From Planctomonas deserti (GTDB lineage Bacteria; Actinomycetota; Actinomycetes; Actinomycetales; Microbacteriaceae), in contig NZ_QANL01000001.1 of the NCBI RefSeq assembly GCF_003067705.1, positions 372,001-436,000 on the forward strand: a DNA stretch of 64,000 nucleotides, given 5' to 3'. Below, piece after piece: positions 38,599 to 53,740 of the stretch. Both the position numbers and the translations under genes were made by a program. The notes beneath the pieces were generated by a model. The model searched no databases. It saw only the letters and a list, made by a program, of their open reading frames with translations, and was not told the DNA's origin. How positions within the stretch are numbered: the first letter of the stretch is position 1; every line of letters starts with the position of its first letter.

Positions 38599-38866
38599 TG
38601 ATTGACTCCTTGAAAGCTGCACGGTGACAGCGGTGTGATGGTTAGCATTCGATGCACTCTCGGTCGAGACCGCATCGAGTTCATCTGGACCCACCTCAAG
38701 CCATCCGGAGCGATCCGAGGTGTCGTGGGGGTGAGTATGCCGTGGGGGCTCAGCCGACTGGCCGAACCCTGGAGTGTGTGAGGTGTCAGTTGCGTGAGCC
38801 GCGGTCCGGACGGGTGGAAATCCCGTAGGCACGGTTCAAGCGCACGACAAGGCGCACACCCGTACG

Positions 38867-38895
38867 AGAATAGTTCACCCACTGCCCCCGGTCAA
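38867..38895 (-). promoter_or_regulatory. sigma-A-type promoter of str operon
   Basis: On the minus strand, -35 TTGACC (38890-38895) and -10 TATTCT (38867-38872) with exactly 17 nt between them. Predicted start near 38860, so the rpsL leader is about 260 nt. The rest of the 396-nt gap (38599-38994) shows no gene. Confidence 0.75.
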
Positions 38896-38994
38896 ATGTC
38901 CGCGGGCGTTCGGGCGCCGTCTCCCCTACGCCGTGAGCGATCAGAGGCGTGCGATGGGAGGCCATGGTGGGAGGCGGGGCCTCCCGTGTGGCCG

Positions 38995-40452
38995 TCAGGC
39001 GTTCGGACCGAAGCCGGGGGTCTCGGCAAGCTCGCGCTCGTACTCCTTGCGCGCCTCCGCGTTGCGGGCCCGCACCTTGCGTGCTCGTGCGCTGATCGCC
39101 GCGCCCGCCCAGATCACGAGCTCGCGGGCCAGTAGACCGGCGAGGATCCCGTCGGGGAACGTGCTCGAGCGCTCGATCACGTCGACCGCCTGGCTGGGCG
39201 TGAGCTCGAAGATGTTCTGCTGCATTACCCGCGCGAGCAGGTAGGCGCCGTACACGACGATGGCCACCGGGATGCCGCCCAGCACGAAGCCCCACCAGTT
39301 CGCCCGGTGGATGAGGACCACGAGCAGGGCGAACGCCACGAAGAAGACGACGACCGGGAGCCAGAACATCGGGGTCGCGAGGTAGGTCAGCAGGGGCGCG
39401 CCGAACGCGTCGGGGTTGTTGACCGACAGCAGCAGGCCGACCCCGAGGGCGTAGAGCACCGCGAAGACCAGCGTCGAGGCGAGGACCATGCCCACGCCGA
39501 AGCCACGGTTGCCCTTCTTCTTCGGCGGCACCGGTGCCTGGAGGTAGACGGGCTGGGAGGACTCGGACGCGGCGTAGGCCGGAGCCGCGGGCTGCTGCGC
39601 TCCCGCGGCGGTGCCCGCGGAACCCGCGCCCACGGCGTCGGCCGCGCCCGCCGCGGCGACCGCGGCACCGACGCCGGAGGGCCCGTCGTGGCGGTCGTCT
39701 CGACGGTCGTCCGGGCGGTCGAACCGGGCGGTGTCGGCCGAGACGGGAACGGCGGCCCCCTCGCGCGACCCGTCAGCGGTGTCGGTGTCCGAAGCGTCGG
39801 TGTCCGAGGTGTCGCTGGTGTCGCTCGAGTACGACCCGGGGATGTAGGGCCCCTCGGCCTCGGCGAGCTCGTCAAGGCTGTCGCGCTGCGGAGTCGCGGC
39901 GACGGCAGCACCGGTGCTGTGGCCGTCGTGACCGCGCTCGTCCGTTTCGTGGGCGTCGCGGGGAACCTCGGCGGCGGCCAGGTCGGACGACGTCACGACG
40001 TCGTCGTCGGCCGGCCACGCGGGCTCCGCCGTCGGCAGCGGCCAGTTCGCCGGGGTCGCCACCGGCTGGTGGGCGTCGTCGCCCTCCACGCCGTCGAGCT
40101 CGTGCCCGCGGACGTCGTCGTCGCTGCGGAACCCGTCGTCCGTGAATCCGTCGTCCTCGGTCCGCCGCGGGGACACGGGCACGGCGGGGGCGGCGGCGAC
40201 GTGCTCGTCGTCGCGCAGGAAGTCCGGCTGCTCGTCGGCGCGCTGGTCGCCGTCGTGGCGGAACGCGGGGTCGGCGGTGTCGTCACGCAGGAATTCCGGC
40301 TCCGTGCCCTCGGCGCCTCCGCTGCGCGGGAACTGCTCCGTGTCGAACCGATCGGTGTCGCGTGTGTCGGGGTTCACCGGAACGGCGGTGTGCGGGGCGG
40401 TCTCGTTCCGGGGGTCGCCGGCGTTGCGGCTGTCGTCGGTCATGTTCGTCAC
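38995..40452 (-). CDS. unknown membrane protein with long disordered acidic N-terminus
   Basis: I do not recognise this 485-residue protein. About the first 300 residues are low complexity and acidic, rich in Asp, Ser, Thr, Pro and Ala, with repeated FLRDD and a SDTSDTSDTDASDTDT run. A basic patch PPKKKGNRGFG follows, then about four membrane segments (MVLASTLVFAVLYALGVGLLL; MFWLPVVVFFVAFALLVVLI; FVLGGIPVAIVVYGAYLL; a last weaker one) and a charged end RARKVRARNAEARKEYERE. The positive-inside rule places the disordered part in the cytoplasm. It stands alone between the ABC importer and the str operon promoter. Confidence 0.75.
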   Translation of the reverse strand: MTNMTDDSRNAGDPRNETAPHTAVPVNPDTRDTDRFDTEQFPRSGGAEGTEPEFLRDDTADPAFRHDGDQRADEQPDFLRDDEHVAAAPAVPVSPRRTEDDGFTDDGFRSDDDVRGHELDGVEGDDAHQPVATPANWPLPTAEPAWPADDDVVTSSDLAAAEVPRDAHETDERGHDGHSTGAAVAATPQRDSLDELAEAEGPYIPGSYSSDTSDTSDTDASDTDTADGSREGAAVPVSADTARFDRPDDRRDDRHDGPSGVGAAVAAAGAADAVGAGSAGTAAGAQQPAAPAYAASESSQPVYLQAPVPPKKKGNRGFGVGMVLASTLVFAVLYALGVGLLLSVNNPDAFGAPLLTYLATPMFWLPVVVFFVAFALLVVLIHRANWWGFVLGGIPVAIVVYGAYLLARVMQQNIFELTPSQAVDVIERSSTFPDGILAGLLARELVIWAGAAISARARKVRARNAEARKEYERELAETPGFGPNA

Positions 40453-40518
40453 CCTAGCAACGGTGGCACTGCGCCCCTCGACAACAGGCCGGGCACGACG
40501 CGACCCGCCGCGGGAGTC

Positions 40519-41310
40519 CTAGAACGGGTTGAGCAGGCGGTGCAGGAACTGCCGGGTCCGCTCGTGCTGAGGCCGCTTCAGCACCTGGGAGGGGTGGCCG
40601 TGCTCCACGACGACGCCGTCGGCCATGAACACGACCTCGTCCGCGACCTGCCGCGCGAACTCGAGCTCGTGCGTGACGATCACCATGGTCCAGTCCTCCT
40701 CCGCCAGCTCCTTGATGACGGACAGCACGTCGCCCACGAGCTCGGGGTCGAGCGCCGAGGTCGGCTCGTCGAAGAGCAGGAGCTGCGGGCGCAGGGCGAG
40801 CGCGCGCACGATGCCGACGCGCTGCTGCTGGCCGCCGGACAGCTCGAACGGGTAGGCGTCACGCTTCTCGCGCAGGCCGACCCGCTCGAGCAGCTGCTCG
40901 GCGTCGGCGATCGCCTCCGCGCGCGGCCTCCTCTGCACCTGCACGGGCCCCTCGATCACGTTCTCGAGCACCGTCATGTGCGGGAAGAGGTTGTAGTGCT
41001 GGAACACCATGGCGGAGCGGTCGCGCAGCGCCGCGCGCTCGCGCTTGCCCACGGGCTTCGAGAAGTCGATCCGCAGTTCACCGGCGACGTCGACGGAACC
41101 GCCGTCAGGCACCTCGAGCCCGTTCAGGCAGCGGAGCACCGTCGTCTTGCCCGACCCGCTCGGGCCGATCAGCGCGACGACCGTGCCGCGCCGCACCGTG
41201 AGGTCGATCGACTTCAGCACCTCGGTGTCGCCGAAGCTCTTGTGCAGGTTGCGCAGCGTGAGCACGGCATCTGCCGTCCCCGCGGCCGGGCGGGGCTCAG
41301 TGGGCGACAT
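40519..41310 (-). CDS. polar amino acid (cystine-type) ABC transporter ATPase
   Basis: Energises the importer encoded by the two upstream genes. 263 residues. Walker A GPSGSGKTT near residue 50, Q-loop FQHYNLFPHMTVLENV, signature LSGGQQQRVGI, Walker B LLFDEPTSALDPELVGDV and switch histidine VTHEL. It is of the GlnQ/HisP/TcyC class. It overlaps the permease gene by 14 nt. Confidence 0.93.
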   Translation of the reverse strand: MSPTEPRPAAGTADAVLTLRNLHKSFGDTEVLKSIDLTVRRGTVVALIGPSGSGKTTVLRCLNGLEVPDGGSVDVAGELRIDFSKPVGKRERAALRDRSAMVFQHYNLFPHMTVLENVIEGPVQVQRRPRAEAIADAEQLLERVGLREKRDAYPFELSGGQQQRVGIVRALALRPQLLLFDEPTSALDPELVGDVLSVIKELAEEDWTMVIVTHELEFARQVADEVVFMADGVVVEHGHPSQVLKRPQHERTRQFLHRLLNPF

Positions 41311-41962
41311 AGCGGTCCAATCGTTGCTCGATGCGGCCCTGCGCCGTCGACAGCACGAGGCAGATGATCCAGTAGACCGCGGCCGCCTCCAGGTAGAGCA
41401 GCATGAACTCCTGGCTGAACGCGGCCACCTCCTGCGCCACGCGGAACAGCTCCGTCACGGTGATGAGCGACGCGAGCGACGTGTCCTTCACCAGGCTGAT
41501 GAAGGTGTTGGACAGCGGTGGAACGCTGACCCGCGCGGCCTGGGGCAGGATGATGCGCCGCAGCGTCGTCGCGGACGACATCCCGACGGTGTAGCCCGCC
41601 TCCCACTGCCCCCTCGGCACGGACAGGATGGCCGCGCGGATCACCTCGGCCGCGTAGCCGCCGACGTTGAGCGAGAACGCGATCACCGCGCACGGCCAGG
41701 CCGGCAGCACGACGCCGATGGAGGGCAGCCCGTAGAAGATCACGAACAGCTGCACCAGCAGCGGCGTGCCGCGGATTACCGAGATGTAGAACCGGGCGAT
41801 CGCCGAGACGACCCGCACCTTCGACAGCCGCATGAGCGCGATGCCGAGGGCGATGGTCAGGCCGAGGATGAAGGAGACGACGGCGAGCGGGATCGTCCCG
41901 GTGATGCCGCCCAGCACGATCGGGCCGAGCGAGCTCCAGAACAGGTCCCCGTTGCTCTCCAT
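41297..41962 (-). CDS. polar amino acid ABC transporter permease
   Basis: A 221-residue permease of the HisM/YecS class with about five membrane helices. The EAA loop is seen as EVIRAAILSVPRGQWEAGYTVGMSS and ILPQAARVSVPPLSNTFISLVKDTSL. Such permeases usually work as homodimers when only one is encoded, as here. It starts 2 nt after the binding-protein gene and overlaps the ATPase gene by 14 nt. Confidence 0.93.
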   Translation of the reverse strand: MESNGDLFWSSLGPIVLGGITGTIPLAVVSFILGLTIALGIALMRLSKVRVVSAIARFYISVIRGTPLLVQLFVIFYGLPSIGVVLPAWPCAVIAFSLNVGGYAAEVIRAAILSVPRGQWEAGYTVGMSSATTLRRIILPQAARVSVPPLSNTFISLVKDTSLASLITVTELFRVAQEVAAFSQEFMLLYLEAAAVYWIICLVLSTAQGRIEQRLDRYVAH

Positions 41963-41964
41963 CG

Positions 41965-42801
41965 TTACTGGGAGACGTCCTCGCCGAAGTACTTCTCGGA
42001 GATCGAGGCGATGGTGCCGTCCTCACGCAGCGTGGCGAGCGCGCCGTTCACGGCCTCGAGCAGCTCGGTGCTGCCCTTGCGGAGCGCGAAGGCGTTCTCG
42101 GACGGGTCATCCGTCTCGGCCGCGATCTTCAGGCCGGACGGGCCCTGCTGCTTCTGGTAGTCGAGCAGGGTGAGCGAGTCGTTGATGGTCGCGTCCACGC
42201 GGCCCTGCTGCAGCAGCTGCACGGCCTGGGCGAAGCCCTCGACGGCCTCGACCTTCGCGCCGTTCTGCTCGGCGAGCTCGTACCAGTTGCTGGTGAGCGA
42301 CTGCGCGGTGGTCTTGCCTGCCAGGTCCTCGAACGAGGCGATGTCCGTCGTGTCCTCGGTCACGATCAGCACGCCGGGCGAGACCGTGTACGGCTCGGAC
42401 ATCTCGTACTTCTCGAGGCGGGTGGGGTTGATCGAGATCTGGTTCGCGATCATGTCGAAGCGGCCGGCCTCGAGTCCCGCGAAGATGCCGTCGAACTGGG
42501 TCTCCTCGAACTCGGCCTCGACGCCGAGCTCAGCCGCGACGGCCTCGGCGATCTCCACGTCGTAACCGATCAGGTCGCCGTTGCCGCCCTCGTGGAAGCT
42601 GAACGGAGAGTAGGTGCCCTCGGTGCCGATGGTGAGGACGCCCGCGTCCTGAATCTCCTGCAGAGTCGTGCCCGCGGCGGCGGCGGGGGTCTCCTCCGCG
42701 TCCGTGGAGTCGCTGCCGCTCGACGAGCATGCGGTCAGGGAGAGGGCGGCCGCGGCGAGGAGGGCGGAACCGCGGAGACCGAGGGAGAGTGCGCGAGTCA
42801 T
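41965..42801 (-). CDS. amino acid (probably cystine) ABC transporter binding lipoprotein
   Basis: A 278-residue extracellular binding protein anchored as a lipoprotein: signal sequence with lipobox LTAC, Cys25. The SBP_bac_3 fold is clear from GVLTIGTEGTYSPFSFHE, VEIAEAVAAELGVEAEFEE, FDGIFAGLEAGRFDMIANQ and ISEKYFGEDVS. The pattern NQISINPTRLEKYEMSEPY and the single permease match the cystine-binding FliY/TcyA group best, but other amino acids cannot be excluded. First gene of a three-gene importer operon. Confidence 0.9.
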   Translation of the reverse strand: MTRALSLGLRGSALLAAAALSLTACSSSGSDSTDAEETPAAAAGTTLQEIQDAGVLTIGTEGTYSPFSFHEGGNGDLIGYDVEIAEAVAAELGVEAEFEETQFDGIFAGLEAGRFDMIANQISINPTRLEKYEMSEPYTVSPGVLIVTEDTTDIASFEDLAGKTTAQSLTSNWYELAEQNGAKVEAVEGFAQAVQLLQQGRVDATINDSLTLLDYQKQQGPSGLKIAAETDDPSENAFALRKGSTELLEAVNGALATLREDGTIASISEKYFGEDVSQ

Positions 42802-42904
42802 GTGGTCCTTCAGGGAGGGGAACGGGAAATGGGCCGGGCGAAGCCTCGACGCCTTCCAGTCAAGCCCCGAATGGCCGCCGATTATTCCTCGGAACGCCCG
42901 TGAT

Positions 42905-43375
42905 TCACCAGAGCGTCTGCTGATTCGGGTCGGGACGGTCGACCGCCATGCCGACCTCGACCTCCAGTTCGAGCAGCCGATTGCTCACGAAGCGATCGAC
43001 CGCACGCGCGATGGCGCGGTCCTGTCCGGCGAGGTCCTTCCACAGCGCGAGGTCGACGGCGACGATGATGTCGTCCTCCCGCTCGCCGTAGTCCACGAAG
43101 CCGGGGACGCCGAAGGGGCTGCCGGCGAAGCGCGGGCGGTAGAGGTTGTCGTGCAGTTGGAGCCGCGCCGAGCAGAGCGCCTCCTCCCTCGCCTGACCGA
43201 GATGCACGAGCAGCGGGTGCACGGCGGCGTGCGGAGCGGCGGCGGGGATCGCGGGGTGAGCGGCGAACGGGGACTCGAGGCACAGCCTGCATTCGTCCCG
43301 CTCCGGGGGCACGTTCGTCTCGACGACGCTGGCGAGCGAGAACTCCGCCCACACCCGGATGACGTCCTGAAGCAT
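42905..43375 (-). CDS. unknown 156-residue soluble protein
   Basis: I do not recognise this protein. It has no membrane segment or signal peptide. A CxxC pair (ECRLCLE, residues near 29-32) is followed by HP, HAAVHPLLVHL and other His-rich positions, so metal binding is possible. The middle YRPRFAGSPFGVPGFVDYGERE and the end VDRFVSNRLLELEVEVGM are the most ordered parts. It lies on the same strand as the upstream 136-residue membrane protein and the downstream ABC importer, but gaps of about 80-100 nt separate them. Coding is supported by the codon pattern and a start with a plausible ribosome site. Confidence 0.65.
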   Translation of the reverse strand: MLQDVIRVWAEFSLASVVETNVPPERDECRLCLESPFAAHPAIPAAAPHAAVHPLLVHLGQAREEALCSARLQLHDNLYRPRFAGSPFGVPGFVDYGEREDDIIVAVDLALWKDLAGQDRAIARAVDRFVSNRLLELEVEVGMAVDRPDPNQQTLW

Positions 43376-43453
43376 GCCCGTCCTCGGTCGGCCCCGTCCG
43401 CGCCGGCCGACGCGGACGCTGCCACCCTACTGCGGTCGCCCCGGAATCCCGGG

Positions 43454-43864
43454 CTAAACCGCCGTCGCGGTCGCCCCGGCGCCCACGATGCCGATCGGGG
43501 TCGTGTGCGCCATCGGCTGCGACGCGGCCGGATGCAGCGAGGAGGCGAGCACCTGGACCGGGCCGGTGAGGAACGGCACGACGTTCGACGGCGCCGCGTC
43601 GGGCACGAGCGTGAGCACGGGGCCGCGGCGCCGACGCGACATGCGGACGAGCGTGATCGCCGCGATGAGCGCCCACACCGTGTTGACGATGGTGGACGGA
43701 AGGGCGCCGTGCGAGGCGACGTTCACCGAGACGGCCGCGCCGCCGACGAGGTTGAACAGCTGGTACAGGCGGCCGTTGCCGATGCGCCCGGAGGAGAACA
43801 GGCCGAAGCCGACCAGCGTGACGATGGAGCCGAACCATCCGGCAGCCTCAATGACGACGCCCAT
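43454..43864 (-). CDS. CBU_0592-like small membrane protein
   Basis: A 136-residue protein with three to four hydrophobic helices (IEAAGWFGSIVTLVGFGLF; YQLFNLVGGAAVSVNVASHG; TIVNTVWALIAAITLV), then a basic RMSRRRRG patch and a non-conserved C-terminal tail. This is the pattern of the CBU_0592 family, of unknown function. The start has a strong ribosome site (GAGGAGAA). An 18-20 nt perfect-arm palindrome lies about 40 nt upstream. Confidence 0.75.
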   Translation of the reverse strand: MGVVIEAAGWFGSIVTLVGFGLFSSGRIGNGRLYQLFNLVGGAAVSVNVASHGALPSTIVNTVWALIAAITLVRMSRRRRGPVLTLVPDAAPSNVVPFLTGPVQVLASSLHPAASQPMAHTTPIGIVGAGATATAV

Positions 43865-43902
43865 TTCTCCTCTTCGGTGCTCGCCGCGCGGGCGCGCGAC
43901 AG

Positions 43903-43922
43903 GACACGGGAGTTCCCGTGTC
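43903..43922. promoter_or_regulatory. palindrome upstream of CBU_0592-like gene
   Basis: GACACGGGA and TCCCGTGTC separated by GT. It may be an operator for the 136-residue membrane protein gene, or a terminator for the prepilin peptidase gene that ends at 44044. Confidence 0.5.
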
Positions 43923-44043
43923 TGTGGTGTGGGGGTGTGGCGCGAAGCGCGCCGAGGATCATCATATGGCTCCGGGGGTATGCGCAGAACGCCCCCGTGC
44001 GGGGGGCTCGAGGGTCGGCGTTTCCCCCGACGGGAGCGGGGTT

Positions 44044-44877
44044 CTAGGCGAACCCGACGAGCGCGAGGTACCGGTCCCAGAGCACGGTGCCGAACAGCGC
44101 CCCGACCCACGCTCCGGCGAGCATCCACGGCCCGAACGGGATGCCGGACTTGCGCCCGACCCGGCCGGTCGCGAGCAGCACGAGGGAGAAGACGCCGCCG
44201 AGGACGAACGCGGCGACGGCGCCGAGGACGAGCGGCCCCCAGCCGAGCCAGCCGAGGAAGAGGCCGAGGACGCCGGCGAGTTTCACGTCTCCGAACCCCA
44301 TTCCCGAGGGGTAGGCCAGCGCGAGGGCGAGGTAGAAGACGAACAGGATCGCCGCACCGGCGAGAGCGCGGACGAGCGCGCCCCAGTCCCCCGAGCCCGC
44401 GCTGGCGGCCGCGAGCAGAGCGAGCGAGACCGAGTACGCGGGCAGCACGATGCGGTTCGGCAGCGTGCGGGTGTCCGCATCGATGACGGCGAGGGCCACC
44501 GAGATGGCCGCGAGGTAGAGGAAGGCGGGCACGGCCCAGGGCAGGCCGGTCCCGCCGCCCGATGCGCCGCCAATCCCGCCGCCCCCCATCACGGCCGCGA
44601 CCAGCACGAACAGCGCGGCCGTGGCGAGCTCGATGGCCGGGTAACGGCGCGGGATGGCGGCGCCGCAGTGCCGGCAGCGACCGCGGAGCAGCAGCCAGGA
44701 GTGCACGGGCACCGCGTCCCGGGCCAGGATCCGGCGGCCGCACGCGGGGCAGGCGCCGGGCAGGCCGCCGAGCGGCTCCCCGCGTGGCACTCTGTGCACG
44801 ACGATCGTGAGGAACGAGCCGACGGCGAGGCCGAGGAGGCCGACGAGCACGAGCGCGGCGACGTCGAGAGCCGTCAT
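44044..44877 (-). CDS. prepilin peptidase (A24 family)
   Basis: Membrane aspartic protease that cuts and methylates type IV prepilin-like leader peptides. 277 residues. An N-terminal cytoplasmic zinc region CPACGRRILARDAVPVHSW...CRHCG is followed by about seven helices. The two catalytic aspartates are in IDADTRTLPNRIVLP and GMGFGDVKLAGVLG. The ATG at MTALDVAALV has a GAGGGGGG ribosome-site-like stretch. No pilin or pilus genes lie nearby, so its substrates are encoded elsewhere. Confidence 0.92.
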   Translation of the reverse strand: MTALDVAALVLVGLLGLAVGSFLTIVVHRVPRGEPLGGLPGACPACGRRILARDAVPVHSWLLLRGRCRHCGAAIPRRYPAIELATAALFVLVAAVMGGGGIGGASGGGTGLPWAVPAFLYLAAISVALAVIDADTRTLPNRIVLPAYSVSLALLAAASAGSGDWGALVRALAGAAILFVFYLALALAYPSGMGFGDVKLAGVLGLFLGWLGWGPLVLGAVAAFVLGGVFSLVLLATGRVGRKSGIPFGPWMLAGAWVGALFGTVLWDRYLALVGFA

Positions 44878-44973
44878 GCCGCCCCCCTCCCCCGCGGACC
44901 CGGACGCCACACCGGCCGGCGGCGTCCGAGATCCCATTCTGGCCGGTCCGCGCGGTGTACCGGTCCCGGGCAA

Positions 44974-45007
44974 CGAGAAAGGGCCCCGCCGAAGCGGGGC
45001 CCTCTCG
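44974..45007 (-). terminator. terminator after rpoC
   Basis: AGGGCCCCGC pairs with GCGGGGCCCT around loop CGAA, with outer CGAG/CTCG pairing. It starts 15 nt past the rpoC stop. Confidence 0.88.
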
Positions 45008-45021
45008 TCGTGCGTTCCGGG

Positions 45022-48903
<3,882 letters not shown>

Positions 48904-48949
48904 TTTTCCTTCTCTCCTTGGAAAGCTTCGAGTCGTGTTCTGGTCAGGC

Positions 48950-52441
<3,492 letters not shown>

Positions 52442-52551
52442 GGAAATAACCTCCGTGGGCCCCACTCAGGGGCTCCATATTTACTGTCGTCTGCCAGTGT
52501 GTGAGATTGGTGCGGAAAGTACTCGCCATCCCCCGGGAAGAAGATTGGTGT

Positions 52552-52569
52552 CCGGATGCGTACATCCGG
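52552..52569 (-). promoter_or_regulatory. small hairpin in rpoB leader
   Basis: CCGGATG and CATCCGG separated by CGTA, between the rpoB promoter and start codon. A role in control of rpoBC is possible but unproven. Nothing else is recognisable in the 177-nt leader. Confidence 0.4.
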
Positions 52570-52624
52570 GCAACGACACGGCCGACCGCAATATGAAGGC
52601 ACGGGGGAGGGAGCGCAAAGGTCC

Positions 52625-52653
52625 ACTATACGATGGATCGCTCTGGGTGTAAA
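52625..52653 (-). promoter_or_regulatory. sigma-A-type promoter of rpoBC
   Basis: On the minus strand, -35 TTTACA (52648-52653) and -10 TATAGT (52625-52630), with 17 nt between them. Predicted start near 52618, leader about 177 nt. Confidence 0.78.
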
Positions 52654-52661
52654 GCCGATTC

Positions 52662-52690
52662 TTGCGTTCGGGTGGATTGTCAGGTATAAC
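52662..52690 (+). promoter_or_regulatory. divergent promoter for the spermidine-synthase-like gene
   Basis: -35 TTGCGT (52662-52667) and -10 TATAAC (52685-52690), with 17 nt between them. The -35 box is only 8 nt from the -35 of the rpoBC promoter, back to back. Leader about 93 nt. Confidence 0.65.
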
Positions 52691-52789
52691 CCCGCGCACG
52701 GTGCTCCCATTCCCGATGCGGCCGCCCGCGATTGAGCCGGTGAGGGCGCGATTCGGCGGAAGCGCGCAGCGCGTGATGTACTCGGACCC

Positions 52790-53659
52790 GTGAGCGATTC
52801 GACACCCGAGGTGCAGGTGGGCGCGGGCACGGCCCGGCTCGAGAACGACCGGCACGACCCGGGTTCCGTGACCCTCATCGTCGACGGCACGCCGCAGTCG
52901 CACGTGAACACCGAGGACCCGAGCCACCTCTCCTTCGAGTACGTGCGCCGCATCGGTCACCTCATCGACCTCGTCGCCCCAGACGGGGAGGCCATCACCG
53001 CCGTCCACCTGGGGGCCGGGGCGCTTACCCTCCCCCGCTACGTGGCCGCGACGCGGGCGGAGTCCCGCCAGCAGGTGGTGGAACTGGACCGCGGTCTCGT
53101 CGACTTCGTGCGCGAGCACGTGCCGTTCCCGCGTGGCGCCTCCATCCGGCTCCGCTACGGCGACGCCCGCGAGGTGCTCGGCAAGCTGCCGGACGGCCTG
53201 CGCGGCACGGTCGACATCCTCGTCGTCGACATCTTCGGCGGCGCGAGGACCCCGGCCCACGTCACGAGCGTCGAGTTCTACGGGGAGGCCGTGCGCCTGC
53301 TCTCGCCCAGGGGCATCCTCGCCGTGAACGTCGCGGACGGCGCCGGGCTGGCCTTCGCCCGCGGCCAGGTGGCCACGGTCGCCTCCCTGCTGCCGCACGT
53401 CGCCGCGATGGCCGACACCTCGATGCTGAAGGGCAGGCGATTCGGGAACATCGTGCTCGCCGCCTCGCGGTCCGAGCTGCCGACCGGCGCGCTCCCCCGG
53501 CTGCTGGCCGGCGATCCCGCCCCCGCCAAGCTCGTCGACGGTCCCGAACTGCGGGACTTCATCGCCGGGGCGCCGGTCGTGACGGACGCGACGGCGGTGC
53601 CGTCGCCGCCTCCCGCGCGCAGCGTCTTCCAGACCGGACGCAAGCCCTCCACCTGGTAG
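52790..53659 (+). CDS. spermidine-synthase-like methyltransferase-fold protein
   Basis: A 289-residue protein with the Rossmann fold of spermidine synthases: AVHLGAGALTLPRYVAATR as the nucleotide-binding motif I, VVELDRGLVDFVREH as the acidic second strand, RYGDAREVLGKLPDG, and ILVVDIFGGARTPAHVTSVEFY as the active-site region. Some residues for polyamine binding are not evident, so it may be a related aminopropyl- or methyltransferase with another substrate. The start is GTG. It is transcribed away from rpoB from its own promoter. Confidence 0.85.
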   Translation: MSDSTPEVQVGAGTARLENDRHDPGSVTLIVDGTPQSHVNTEDPSHLSFEYVRRIGHLIDLVAPDGEAITAVHLGAGALTLPRYVAATRAESRQQVVELDRGLVDFVREHVPFPRGASIRLRYGDAREVLGKLPDGLRGTVDILVVDIFGGARTPAHVTSVEFYGEAVRLLSPRGILAVNVADGAGLAFARGQVATVASLLPHVAAMADTSMLKGRRFGNIVLAASRSELPTGALPRLLAGDPAPAKLVDGPELRDFIAGAPVVTDATAVPSPPPARSVFQTGRKPSTW

Positions 53660-53740
53660 GCGCAGGTCGGCCTGACAGGGCGCTCTGGCGACTCCGAGGC
53701 CAGCGGCGAAGAATGGGCCCACCGACGCCCTGGAGGACCC

